DNA from: Vitrella brassicaformis
Taxonomy: Eukaryota > Sar > Vitrellaceae
Assembly (NCBI GenBank): GCA_001179505.1
Contig: CDMY01000235.1
Location: 62,001 to 126,000 of the forward strand
DNA: 64,000 bases
Direction of reading: 5' to 3'
Shown one piece after another: positions 12,534 to 25,171 of the stretch. Within the stretch, counting starts at the first letter, position 1. Every line of letters begins with the position of its first letter. The position numbers were made by a program, and so were the translations under genes. Under the pieces are notes generated by a model. It ran no database searches. It saw only the letters and a list, made by a program, of their open reading frames with translations, and had not been told where the DNA came from.

Positions 12534-15480
12534 TTACTCGGTCTTGTGTTCCTCCTCCTCCTCCCCATAGGCCTCCATGGCATCGCCGCCCTCTCTGCCC
12601 TCCCCCTCCTCAGTGTTGGAGTGGTTGCTGTTATCGCCCTCCTTGCCGCCCTGCTGCCCCGCACTCGCAGCTGACGGGCTGTCCTCACCCGTCATCGGGC
12701 TATCGGGCACACCACCAGCACCACCAGTAGCAGCAGCGGCACTGACAGCACTGACAGGCACTGCTGGTGCAGCTGGGGGTGGCGGGGGAGGGGGCGGGGG
12801 TGGGGGAGGATGGGATGGAGCCGACGGCGGTGCCGGGCCCCACACCGAGCCCATGGGCGGCGGGCCATAGCCACGAGCAGGCGGAGCTGCCGGCTGCGGA
12901 CGACTAGAACCACCCCTGATCACAACACGCGCGACACAGAGATATAAACTTTATAGGATTTGGTGCGATCTGTGTTTCGTCTCACCGGAAGAAGCTGCCG
13001 AAGAACCCCGCTGGCCCTCCCGGAGCTGCTAGACTACCCCACGGTGCTCGTCCGCTCCGCGTGGGCCCGTTGGCAGCAGGAGGGCGCGCTGGCGGCCCCA
13101 TGCGAGCCGGAGTTGCCGAGAAGGCAGCACGGGGTGGTCGGTTGAAGGGCGCACCGTTCTGACGAGGCGGACCCGACACGTTCGGTGGGACGAACGGCGG
13201 GACAGGAGCGTTGGAGTTGTTCGCAACGCCCTCACCAGACCTGCAAAGCACACAACATAACATGGCGACCGCATTGCATTGCATCACACATGAATGACAC
13301 AAGTGTGCACATGACATGGGCGTCATGTGTGTGGATCCTGTCACTCGTGTGCCCGCCCGTTAGTTACCTACCCGAATGGCGGGCAGGGAGGGCCCTGATA
13401 TGCCCCATATCCACCGCGCGCCCCCGCCCTGCCCCGCCCGAAGTACCCCTGGCCGCGGCCGCCACGGTGCAAGCCCGACGCCAATGCGCCCCTCGGTCCG
13501 TCGTCCCATGCGCTGCGATGGCAATCGAGGTCGTCGAAGATCTCGTCAGAGTGGTCGCGACTGCGGAACGGAGGCGTGAACGAACGGTGGGCTGAGGCGG
13601 GACCGCCATTCGATGCCGCTGCACCTGCCGGAGACGCTCGGTTGTTACTGAGCAGCAAGACAAGACAAGACACACACCACCGCACCAGTGAGTGTTGAAG
13701 AGCGCGAGGCGTCCGTCTTGATGGATGTCTTGTGTGCTCACCGATTGCCGTCAGCAGCACTGGATGAGCTTGCCCCTCCGCCCGCTGCGGCCGCGGCCGA
13801 ACTGGACGAGCTCGACGAGCTGGCGCCGCGCCCCCCGAGGCCGCCCGTGAACTCCGCCAGCGCACTCATGAAGGCATCCCTGGCCGACTCACTCAACACC
13901 ACACTGCTCATGCCTCCACGACCCCTACCGCGCCCGCGGCCGCCGCCGCGAGAGCGTCGCTGCTCGCGGGGCTGGGGTGGCCCCTCGGCGGTGGAGGTGG
14001 ACGTGCTGTTGGCGGCCGGTCCGCCGTTGTCTGTGTGAGTGTTGGGCTGTGCGCTGTCCTCCTCCTCTGCCTCCTCGTCGTAGTCGGATGCCATGTCGAT
14101 GATGCGGAACATCTGACGCATCAGATCTAATGATCGCATCGCGACACGGCACGGCAGATACACACACAGAGATGTATGTGCTTGGTCGTGTTGCTGTTGG
14201 TGTGGGTGTGGGTGGAAGTCATGTGTGTAGGCGACCTAGGCGGCTGGCGCTGCGCGCACGGGCAGCACTGGCTTGCTGCTTGAAAAGGGAATCGGGAAAG
14301 ACACACAGACACAAGGACAGGCAGGCATATCAAAAATGTGCGCACCTTCCCTTGCCTAGTACCCCTCTCTGCGCTCAGAGCGTTTGCTTACATCTTCGCG
14401 TTTCTTCCTTTCGACTTCGGCCTCCTCGTGTCGTCCGGCGGCCTGCAGGTACTCGAGCTTGTCGCTGGCGGCGGAGAACTCCTCTCTGCAGATGGGGCAG
14501 CTGTTCTCCTTGAGCAGCCACTCGCTGATGCACTTGTGGTGAAAAATGTGATTGAACTTGCACGGGATCTGACTCAACTGAAGAGAGAAGCAGAGCAAGG
14601 TGTGTGGGTGTACGCGGCGCGGCAGTGTGTGGTGTGTGTTGTGTTGTGTTGTGGTGCTGACTGACTGACCTCGTCGCCCTCGGCAAACTTCTCGTAACAA
14701 ATGGGACACTCCTGCAGACAGACCAGACCCAACAAAGGCGCCGAAAATGGAGTTCCATCTTATATATCAACTGTGAGCTCGTGGAGGCTCTATCAGCTCC
14801 CTGACTGACCTTGTCATTTTCGTCGGCGACACCCGCAGCGGTGGCCTCGTCGACGCCCACCCTCTTCAAATCCTCCAGGAACTCGGGACACACACCCTTG
14901 ACCTTGGCAGCCGCAGCATTCTGATCCGGTCACACAAACACCAACACAACACATTCAGTCAGTAAGTCTCTTGCGTGTGCTGTGCGATTTCCATCCACAG
15001 CATTGGATTGCTCAGCTCACGTACGTTCTCTGCGTTCTGGGTGGCGCGGTTCTCGATCACGTTGATGAACATCTGGCAGACACGCAACACGAATGACACA
15101 ACATGACACAAGAGTGAGTATAAGACACATAGATGCATCCCTCTTCCTTCCCTCCGTTTGTCTCAGCCACCCACCTCGAAAGGTATCATATTTCCTCCTG
15201 GCAGTCCCATGAAGAGGCCGGAGTGGCCTCCCCCGCCCGGGCCGCCACCCCGCTGAGACTCAGGCACCTCCTCTAGAAAACCGTCGCCGCACGTCGGACA
15301 GTTGCCTGCAGGCAGATAAGGGCAAGAGGGAGTGAACTCTCACGCCTGACCACTGACTGCCGTCCCACAGGCCCACATCCAGCTTCTCTGACCATTATTG
15401 AGCTCGTATACGGTCGCCCTGCACTGGTGGCACCACCACGCAGCGGCGGCCCCTCCAACCGAATTGGAAGCGCCAGACAT
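12534..15480 (-). CDS. RING-H2 E3 ubiquitin ligase (RNF126/RNF115-like)
   Basis: The minus-strand start at 15480 opens with an N-terminal zinc ribbon (WWCHQCRATVYELNNG, then NCPTCGDGFLEEV in the next exon). This pairing of an N-terminal zinc ribbon with a RING-H2 is typical of RNF126/RNF115/BCA2-type ligases. A Gly-rich linker leads to the RING-H2: CPICYEKFAEGDE, then PCKFNHIFHHKCISEWL, then SCPICREEF (about 14710-14470). Unlike the human proteins, a long tail of about 400 residues follows: Arg/Gly repeats (about 13930-14000), a Ser/Ala tract, FGRGRAGARGG and a Pro-rich run with 12 consecutive prolines (about 12780-12815). It ends in an acidic Glu-rich terminus at 12534. It is predicted to transfer ubiquitin from E2 to substrates in the cytosol or nucleus. 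RG/RGG and poly-Pro regions suggest RNA or SH3/WW partners (inference). Confidence 0.88.
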
Positions 15481-16021
15481 CGCCAAATGCAGCTCTGAAG
15501 AAGACTTCTTGCGCGTGTGATGCACGTGACGTGACTATCCTCCTGTGACAGACACACACGCACCATAAGCACGGTTCTGTCTGACTGGGGCGTCTGGAAT
15601 GCTTCCCGATCGCTCCAAGGTGCCGGCCTTACCTACGGAAGGCTTTCCATATCGTTAACCTTGGAGCGCCACATCGGCGACCGTTTCGCGCCCTCAGCGC
15701 TCTAGCCCCTGACCATCTCGGCAACGGACACTTCTAACGAAATCCCCATCCTCCTCTTCGCTGGCTAATGCATCCAGAGGGTGTTGATCCTTGCTTGTTG
15801 CAAGAGCTCCTTGGCCCTCAGTGAGTGAACTCGGTTACCGTCAGCCTCCTACCGGCACGTACATCGTTGAGGATCAAGGCCAGCGAGCTATGTCTGTCAG
15901 GTGGGTGAAGAGGGCACCTGGGGAGGGCACACACGCACACAGACAATCATACCACCACACCACTGCACAGCACACACTGTACACTTACGCCCGACGCCCT
16001 CTGAGGCCCGATCGCTGATCT
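15481..16021. promoter_or_regulatory. Divergent intergenic region, RING ligase / GH16
   Basis: About 540 bp between the start codons of the RING ligase (-) and the GH16 protein (+). It holds both promoters, an 11-bp inverted repeat (15611-15621 / 15658-15668) and no coding exon that I can support, though a 5' UTR exon is possible. Confidence 0.45.
15611..15668. repeat. Inverted repeat, 11-bp perfect arms
   Basis: The arm CGCTCCAAGGT (15611-15621) is perfectly complementary to ACCTTGGAGCG (15658-15668). Between them GCCTT (15626-15630) can pair with AAGGC (15639-15643), so a nested hairpin is possible. It lies between divergent start codons. Confidence 0.55.
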
Positions 16022-18056
16022 GTGGCTGATTGTGTGCTGTTTGGCTTGCGCCGCTGTGGTGTGTTCCTTGGCTGCAGCCCCCTGCTCCCCGCCTCTCGGT
16101 TCGCCGAGTCTGACGGCACCCCGCAGCACTCGACGACCGTCCACCATCGGCACCCGAGGTCTGCCAGCGAGCGGGAGAACCTCTCACGGCCGCTCAGCTG
16201 GGTGCGCATGTTCGAGCGGAGCCGGAGCGCCGTATGGCGTGACGACGACTCGCAGAGCCACTCGACCAGCAGTAGCGGCCACGGCCATGGCAAGCCCGAC
16301 ATCGAGAGCCCCTCCCACCCCTCCCCTCCCCACTCCCACAGCCACCACCACCTCCTGCCATTCGCCAGGGCGGGCAGCTCGCTGCGGCAGTCCATGGCAA
16401 CCATCACCCTCTCGCGCGCACTCTTCCTCTGGGTCATGTCACTCTGTATAGCATTATCCATCTACCTCGCCACCCCAGCCCTCTACTACCTCTACTTCAA
16501 GGCACGGTGTAACTGCCCACAGGCCGGCGACGGCGTGGGGCCAGGCGGCACCACCCTGGCGGCCTTCGAGGTGGCCCCACCGGACAGTTCTTCCCTCTCA
16601 GATCGGCGGTTCTCGAACCATCCCCTGATGGACTCTATGTGTTGCGAGCTGACGAAGCTCTCCGAGGACACGTACTTCAATCAGGAGGACGACACGGTGG
16701 TCAACGACACGTCTACGGCGTCGAGCAGCAACACCAACCAGACCGGCTTCTTCCGGCGCATGTGCTCACCATGCGTCAAGAATGAGACCCAAGCCGAGCT
16801 CACTCGGCTGGACGCCTCGCGGCTGCCAGACGAGTACGTGTTGGTGCTCGATGACGACTTTTCGGACGGCCTTGACCGGTCTCGGTGGGACTTTCGGCTG
16901 GACACCAAGGTGCCCACGTGCCACAGCGACGCCGACTGCGTGTCCACGGAGGAGGGCGAGCTCAAGATTCGCATGCTGGACCAGAGGAAGCTGACCGAGA
17001 TCAAGAAGGAGAGGAGGCGGAGAAGGCTCCAGATGATAGAGGACGGCCTCGAGGAGAACGGGCAGGGGAGTGGGGGGTGGGGGTCGGATGGTGGTGCGGC
17101 AGGGGCGGTAGGCAACGCGACAGCTGCTGATGGTGGTGGCACGCCCCGGTGCGATTTCGCGGGGGGCGGCATCGTATCTCGGCGGCCGTTCGAGTATGGT
17201 TACTTCGAGATGAAGGCCAAGATGTGGCACCAGCTGGGCTGGCACCAGGCATTCTGGCTCACTTCATCGAAGGACCTCAGGACGTAAGACACTCACACAC
17301 GCAGGATGCGATCGATGCCTGTGTGTAGAGAGATGTGACGGGATGACGGAAATGTATGTTTGATTGTGTGTGTGTGTGTGTGTGCAGCCCGGCTCCTGGT
17401 CCGCGTCAGGAGATCGATATCCTGGAGACCAGATCAGGGCACAAAAGCATGACTTGGAACGTCCACAGGTCCGCTACGCTACACACCCACACAGAGACAG
17501 CGGAAGAAAGGATCCATCCATCAGCTTAGCTAGCTTGTGTGTGGTGACCGCAGGTGGGCGCCTAAGCCCCACGAGAAGCTGGCCGGCAAGTACATCCATC
17601 CTGTGCCCGACCTGAGTGAAGACTACCATACGTGGGGCTTCCTATGGACACCCACTGAGGTACCTACACAGACAGCCACACACCACACCACAGACTCTCA
17701 GATAAGATGCGCTCAACCGTCCGTCCACCTCTCGTGTGGGTCGTGTCGTGTGTGTCATTCATGTGGTCAGATGGTGTGGTACTTTGACTCGTACGAGACG
17801 GGTCGGATCTCGCTGAGCTCTCTGGACATCCAGCTGCGCGACTGGACGCCTCACCACGTGTGGGTGACGGCCATCTGCCTGGGCACCACGTACAAGCAGA
17901 TCAAGACCAAGCAGCTCCCGGGCGTCATGCACGTCAAGTACGTCAAGGTCTTCCAGACCAAAGACGACATCCAGAGGCAACGAATCACCGAGATCGAAAG
18001 GAGGACGGGATCGGGCTTCGGTGTCCCGCCCGCACTGCCGCCCAGGCCACACATCA

Positions 18057-18088
<32 letters not shown>

Positions 18089-18625
18089 GTGCAGCAGCCA
18101 GCGGGTGACGAGACGGTTCGGGATTCTGTAGACGTGCTGTCGGTGGTCGAGGAGAAGCGGGGCTCGGGCGTGTCGATCATGGCACAGCTCCAGCACCAGG
18201 AGTCACAACAAGAAGACCGGCCCGATGGCGTCGACCAAGACCCGCCCCCTCAACCCGAGAGCGACCTCTGGAGTGCCGACGACACCGTCACTGTGGCCCC
18301 TCCCCTTTCGCCCCTCTCGCCCCTCTCTCCCCTCTCCCCCCTCACTGGTGAAGATGACCAAGTCTTTCCCCCTTTCCCCCCGCTGGCGTCTTCATCCCGC
18401 CCCCTCTCCCCCCAGCTGAGCGACTCAGAAGTATTTCGGCCGCTGAACCATCGGCCAAACACGCTCATCGAGCGCTCACAAACACGGCAGCAGAACCAGC
18501 ACCAGCAGGAGCAGCTTCCAGAAGATGTCGAATGGAGGGACACACAGCAGCAGCAGCAGCAGCCCGTCAGGCCTGATGGCGGGGGTGAGGTGTTCGGCCG
18601 CATGAGGGAGCGGGTGGAGCGGTGA
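16022..18625 (+). CDS. Type II membrane glycoside hydrolase family 16 protein (KRE6/SKN1- or laminarinase-like)
   Basis: Four exons: about 16022-17283, 17388-17468, 17554-17659 and 17771-18625. A Ser/His-rich cytosolic N-terminus precedes one transmembrane helix (FLWVMSLCIALSIYLATPAL, about 16425-16485). The extracytoplasmic part carries GH16 features: DDDFSDGLDRSRWDF, GGGIVSRRPFEYGYFEMKAK, and WHQAFWL. The catalytic block EIDILE (about 17410) supplies nucleophile and acid/base glutamates. YHTWGFLWTPTE and MVWYFD follow. A basic insertion (about 16990-17040) and a long Gln/Pro-rich tail with repeated PLSPLSPL are unusual. GH16 enzymes cleave or transglycosylate beta-1,3/1,4 glucans or galactans. 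A membrane-anchored form resembles fungal KRE6/SKN1 beta-glucan assembly proteins. The start codon is the first ATG of the open exon, and an upstream exon cannot be excluded. Confidence 0.87.
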
Positions 18626-21600
18626 CAGTGGCGGAGAGAGGGGGCTGGGTCAGAGAGAGAAAGTGGGAGAGGGAGAGAGGGATGATGATGGATGGACGAG
18701 GTAGGGACAGATTTGTTGTGCAATTGGTTGACGAGACAGAACGAGTGAAGATGGATGGATGGATGGAATGACGAAGGTCGGTGGGTGGGCGGGTGGATGG
18801 ATGACGCAGCTGACGGGTGGGTGCGGTGACAAGAGGGTTTTGTGTCTCTTTTGCCCTCTTGCGGTGCGGTCGGTGCGTATCTGTCTATCTGTCTGTTATC
18901 TACCCACCTCTGTAGCACACTAGATGGATGGATGGATGGACGGCTAGGGAGGGGCCAGAGACGCACTCGTCGGGGCGGTGCGGCCCGGAAGGCGCAGCGA
19001 CGTTCGAGCATGGCCTTGATGATGACGATGCATTCATTGCATGGTGGATTCATTCACTTTATGCATGCCATGCGTGTGTGGACTCATTTCTGTCTGTTCC
19101 GTGATGATGGATGGAGTCAGGCGGTCTATACGTGTGTGCGTGAGATATGACACCTACCTAACGATCCAGTGGGGGAACTGGTTTGTGTGAAAAGAGGAAG
19201 GGAGGGACAGATGGGCAGAATGGAGAGAGAGAGAGAGAGAGAGAGAGGGATGGAGATGAGACGAGACGAGACGTACACACGTACAGATGCGTGTTCGCGG
19301 GCCGGGCTGGGCCCACATCTGAGTGGATGAGTGAGTGCATTGGATTGGATGGATGGGGTGATTATTGAATGATCATCGTGATGTTCCGATATGATATCAT
19401 GATAGCATGAATGGATGACTATATTATCCGGCGGGACGGACGTTTTTGGTTTTTCTGTTGGCTGCATGGCATGGCATATGGCATGGCATGGCATATGGCA
19501 TGGCATGGCATGGCATCATCCACCACACTCATCCATCCATCCATCCACACACACAGACACACACGCACGCATATACATACGTGTGATAACGGTACTACGA
19601 TACGGTATGGGCTGAATGGTAACTACCTACCGGGCTCGTTGGTTGATGGACCAACCAATGATGACACACAGACAGACAGACAGACAGACCGACTGGCTAC
19701 CACTGTTCTAGGTCTGTTTGTGGCTGTTATGCTGTTTGGGCGTGTGCTGTGGTGCGTGTGTGTCTGTGTGTGTGTGTTGGGGGGCGGGGGGGAAGGTTGG
19801 CCGGCTGCACGAAAGACAGACAGGTCGGGCGGGGCGGGCTGCGAGGGGCGGGGGCGGGTGTATAATAATGTAGAGCGCATATTGGCTGCTGCTGCTGCTG
19901 CTGCGGCTACACACTCCTAATTGATCGACCTCTATCTATATTATATCTGTCTCTCGCTTCTTCGCTCTATATTATCTATCTGCCTATGCCGTCCTTCTCT
20001 GTCTGCCCATCTCGCGCCTCTCTCGTCTGTCTGTCCGTCTCAATGAATGGGCCGCTGATAGAAATGCTATGCTGAGCATAGCACGTACACACGCAGTCTC
20101 TAGAGATAGCCCCCAGACAAACAAAGAAACAAAGGCGGTGGACCAACGGCATGGCGGGCAGCTGTGTGGTTGCCATCCATCCAAACCATACGCACCGCAC
20201 CCTCACTCACCTCTCTCTCTCCCTACCTAATGGCGTGCATGAGTGCTGTACAGACCTAACGAATGAATGCGCGGGTCGGCCAAGCGTGTGATGGGTTGAT
20301 GGGTGGATGGATGGACGATGTGTGTTGCGCCGCCACCCGAGCCATTTCTTTCCGCCTCTCTGCCTGCCTGCCTGCCTGCCCGCCTGCCTATATGTTATGT
20401 TGTAGTTTTTTCCTTTTTCGTGATCTCGTCCTGCATGCTTGGATGGATGGATGCGTGAATGCGCACACACATTGTGAATGTCAGCGAGCCCACTGCCACA
20501 CACACAGAGCAGCCTTTTTGACCGACCGGCCGGCCACGGAAGGGGCAGTGAGTGCGCTTGCAGGGTGCTGCGTGCTGACGTGTTGTGTTGTGTTGTGTCC
20601 TACTGCCTTCTTTTCTTGTGTGTGTACAGCCTTCAGAGTGTGTGTGTGCGCATCCGGTTTTATAGGGGTGTCTGTCTGTGTAGTGTCTGAGTGTTGTGAT
20701 TACGTAGCCGTTCAGCTCAGGGGGGCGAGAGGCGTCCGACGGATACATATAGAGCGCGCCCCCTGCCCACTTAACACAGACAGCACACAAGCAGACAGAC
20801 AGACAGACAGTCGTAATGCCATCCACACATGCACACATGGATCCGCTTTTTGGCTCCTCCCTGCGTTGCCTTGCGTTGCGATGTGGTGTGTGGTGTGTTG
20901 TGTTGTGCTGTGAGTGGTGACCATTTATCGATGGATGACGCCGTGCACCGACTTGCCCCCACACACACTGCCTGCCTGCCTGCCTGCCTGCCGATGTTGC
21001 CTGTCTGCGCACATACAACACCATCCAATCTCCGTGTGTATCAACGGGTGCCTACGTTTTTGCCATCAATCCAACAGCCAGCCAGCCAGCCGTTCAGCCA
21101 CATGCACCATATATGGGTGTGCATATATAGTGTACTGTGTCAGTCGGGGGGCGGGTGAATGGCTTAAGTGGGGGTGCAGGGGGTGGGGCGGGCCACTCAC
21201 ACACCACACGACACGCACGCGCACACACGGGCGAATGGATGGATGGATGGATGGATCGACGCATCGACGGACCGACCGGCTGACCGATTTACAAGTTTTT
21301 GGGGTCCATCGATCGTTTTTTCTGGCTGTGTTGTGTGTAATCCATCAATGGACGGTACGGTATGCACTGCTAAGGCCAGGACAACACGATGCGCCAGGAC
21401 TCGGTGGGTGGGCGGGCGGCTGGTTGACGCGCTCTCGGTATGTAAAGTTTTGTGGACCCTCTTGCTGGCTGCTACATACCGTCCGTATGAGGACAGGTCG
21501 TTTACCTCTCCTCTCTCTCGCCCATGGTTTGTGTTTCCTCTGGTCGGTCCTGCTTTGGCTCTTTCTCATTCTCGTCTACTCTACGGATGGATGTGTTTTA

Positions 21601-24600
21601 TGGATGGAGGGAGGGATGGTTCTATCCTATCTACCTTGCGTCCGCTGTCTTGTGTGGTGCCGTGATGTCTTGTGGTGTGTGTCGGTGTCATCGGCTGCAT
21701 GTGTCTGAAGCCGTGCAGAGGGAGAGGTCGTCTTGCCGTCACGCGACAGCCCGTGTGACGCGCCAAGATCACACCTCGTTCAGCAAGGCATCGGCAGGCA
21801 GCCGTGACCGCCTATCTATCGCACTGTGGTGTATGTGGATCATTCGGCGTGCCATCTCCCTTGGGCAGCCAGATGAGTGACGACGCATCGTATACACTCG
21901 CCAGCCAAAGGGAAGGGAGACAGACGAGGAGTGAGTGGTGTGCCGGCTGCTGTGCGTGCCTACGGTCTTTCCTGTCTGTCTGTCAACATGGGCCTGAGAT
22001 GGATGGATGGGGTGACATGCGCCGACCGACGTGCAGCGGCCTTTCTGTCATGCCTCCCTACCCTACGAGCGTGTGGCTTGCCCAGCAGCTCACCCCGTTT
22101 ACAGCCTCCCTCCTCTATCTGCATACTCTCTCTTTATTTCTTTCTTCCACATCTGTCTGTCTGTATTTGTGTTTGCTCAAGGGGCCTTCCTTCCTTGACT
22201 GAGCGGGGGCGCGCGCAGGCATGCGTGGATGATGCGCCGGTTAGTCAGTCGCCTGACACGCACTGTATCTGGTGTGTCTCCCCTCCCTACGTCCGACCGA
22301 TGTACGTGCAGCTGCTGTGACGTCATGTCATGTGTGCCTGGTTTTTCCTGCCTGCCTGCCTGCCTAGTCGTGTGTAGCGGCCGGCGTTGTAATGACAGAT
22401 GCGGAAGCGGGCGAGTCGGCCGGGCACACTCTTTCTGAACACACTCAATGCATATATGGATGGACGGCACACGGACACACGGACACGCGGATACGGGGCC
22501 TCTAATTTTGCCACATGAACACATGGGCGCTGTGTGTGAATGTATGTATTTCTGTCTGTAGGTAGGTATGTGAGATGGACCGACCGATCGGCATTGTTTG
22601 TTTCTTGCCAACCCTCCCCTGCCATCCCCTGCGGGCTCGCGGGGCTATGCTATGTATCCACGTCCATGGGTGTGTGTGTGTGTATGGTATCCATTGCAAT
22701 GTGTGTATGTTATGTGCACGTGCGCATCCTCGTTTCGTTGGTCGGTGCGTACGGTTGCTTGCGTCAGTCATCCTATCCTCTTCTTGTCGTCTCGTGTGTC
22801 TTCTTCGCTCATCCTCGGTCGCGCTCTCATGTGTGGTTCGTTTGCTCATGTTTGCTCGAACTTTTTCTAACTGTGTTGTGTATCCGGCGCAGAGAGGTCT
22901 CTCTTGTCTCCTTCCTCCTGAGAAAGACCAAACCGCCCGCCCGGGGGGTGGACAGTGGGTGGGTGGATGGATCCGTGCTAATGCAATGCACGCAGGCATG
23001 CGCGCGCCATTTTGGTCTGGGCTGGGCGGCTTCTGTGGTCGTGCGGTGCGGTGGGCTGGCTGCAGACACAGATGGACGCACACAGACACACCAATGACAT
23101 CAACGGATGGTCATAGATACAGGCAGCCAGGCGGCAGAGACAGGCAGGCAGGCAGACAGACAGGTTGTGTGCGCACTGGACGGCGTGGCGTTTTGGGGCG
23201 GGCGGCATTTTGTCGACGGGTGGGTGGGGTGGGTGCATCCATTCACCAGGCCGGCCACCGGCCCTATGTGTTTTACCTACCTACCTACCTACCTGCATTC
23301 AGTGAAAATCTCGATTGGTGGATGGCTGAATACACAGTAAAGAGTGTTGTCCTTTACGCGTTCAGACGTGCGGCCTGCCTTCCTGCCTGCCTGGTGTACA
23401 TGAATCAAAGAAATGCATGGCGGGGAGGGGGGAGGGGAGGGGGCGTTTGTGTCGTGTTGTGTGTGTCTCTGCGTGGTTCGTGTTTTCTTCTAGACACCTA
23501 CCTGAATCACCTCACAAGCAGGTAGTGGTAGCTAACGCTCTTCCGGATGCTCTATGCTCTAACCACACACGGCTCTTTTGTCCTCGACTGACCGACTTGG
23601 TCGCTCTCATCTCATCCACCCATCGCCACACTCTCTCTCACTCACGCACGCACAGCTCAGCTGTCTTTCACTCACTCACTCATCCAATCGTGACTGTGTA
23701 TGTTATGTATCGGCGTCGGTCTAGGTCTGGTCCATCCATCCATCCATCCCACTCACGGACGGCTACGGTGCCCTCTCACCCACCCCAGCCCGCCCTTTTG
23801 TTTTCTTCTCTTCCTTTTCTCTCGCGCAGACAAAGAGTCTGTCTGTTTAGAGCACACAAGCGGGATCATTCGTGCCGTTCTCGCCTGCCTGCCCACAGAC
23901 GCTGGCCTCCCTCTTTCCCCCTCCCCGAGGCGTGTGGGCAGGCCGGTGTGGGATCGGCCGAGTGGCTCCGGCTATGTCTGTGTGGCAGGCGCCTCTTTTC
24001 TTGTGTGGGCGGGGCGGAGGGAGGCGGGATGGGACACATTTGGTCGGTCTGGCTGTCATGTGCTGAGGGTCGTTGGCTTGTTAGTGCATCTAGTGTGTCT
24101 TCCCTGGCTGTCTGTCTGTCTGTCTGGGTGGAGTGAGAGTCGCCGCCTGTCTGCCTGCCTGCCTGCCTGCGAATTGAGTGAGTGGAGTGCGTGCGTGGTG
24201 CCCGTGATGATGGTGGCGACGCGACGCGATGCGATGCGAGAGTGTGACTGTGTGGAGCTGAGAGAGAGGACACAGGATGTCATAAATTCTGTCCGTGGTA
24301 CATAGATAGCTTGATAGATAGGTACATACATGCGGATGGATGGATGGCTTATTCGTACAGCTATATACATACGTTGTCTGTCTTGTCTGTCTTGTCTTCT
24401 TGTCTTCTTGTCTTCTCGTCTCGTTCTTTCTTTCTTGTCTTGCTGCTCGCCTTGCATGGCAACCTACCTACCTACCTACCTTGATTGATGGATGGGCTGA
24501 TGGACTGATGGACTGATTGAATGATCTGCACACATACATACATACCTACATACAGACATACGTACAGTACAGTTCACTTTCGATCGACCTGTCTCTGAAT

Positions 24601-25171
24601 GAATGATACATGCGTGCTTGCTTGTAGAGGTGCGTTCCGTGGCGCACGAGCACGACACACACGGCCTGTCTCTTTCCCTCCCTCTCTCTCCCTGTCTCTC
24701 TTCCTCTCACTGTGCTGTGTTCGCATCTGTGTGTGTACCTACATACTTGTCTATCTACGACCGATATCGATTCCTGTCTGTCTCCTGGCCGGCTGGCTGG
24801 CTGGCTGGCTACCTGCCTGCTTGGCTGTCTGCATGCTGCGCGCGTGCATGTGGCCGCTCGTGCATGTGACCGACACAGCCATTCCACTGACGATGAGATG
24901 ATGGGGCAGACAATTGACTCACTTCGATCCCTATCTCGCTGGCTGATGACGTGTGAAGGTCCATGCGCATGCTGCACACGTCCATCTCCAGGTGGGTTGT
25001 GTCTCACGAGCAATCTCACCGCAGCGTGAATACACAGGTGGAAACGGGCCGCAAACTGGCGGAGACATTGCATGTAGATAAGTCTATCGCACATCACCAC
25101 ACGCAGCACATGCTATCGTCCGCACACAGACATATGTACAGTCGCGGCAACAGGCAGCAGTCAGCGGTCGG
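18626..25171. other. 6.5-kb gene desert rich in tetranucleotide microsatellites
   Basis: No exon with a recognisable domain or normal residue composition was found on either strand. The DNA is a patchwork of short tandem runs: GATG/ATGG (18750-18770, 18923-18940, 21237-21255), CCTG/CTGC (20360-20385, 20967-20992), CAGA (19670-19690, 20793-20811), CTAC (23275-23295, 24464-24480), GA (19224-19246) and a GGCAT cluster (19465-19515). Open frames of up to about 316 codons exist but translate to Cys/Val/His-rich repeat sequence. No tRNA or rRNA was seen. Confidence 0.6.
19465..19515. repeat. ATGGC pentanucleotide tandem repeat
   Basis: About nine copies of GGCAT/ATGGC, interrupted twice by an extra AT (GGCATATGGCAT). 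It sits in the gene desert. Confidence 0.85.

Noticed and set aside
22575-23525. 316-codon plus-strand open frame in the gene desert
   Set aside because: The translation is repeat-derived Cys/Arg/Gly/Val sequence with no domain. Competing frames on both strands are equally open because the microsatellites lack stops.
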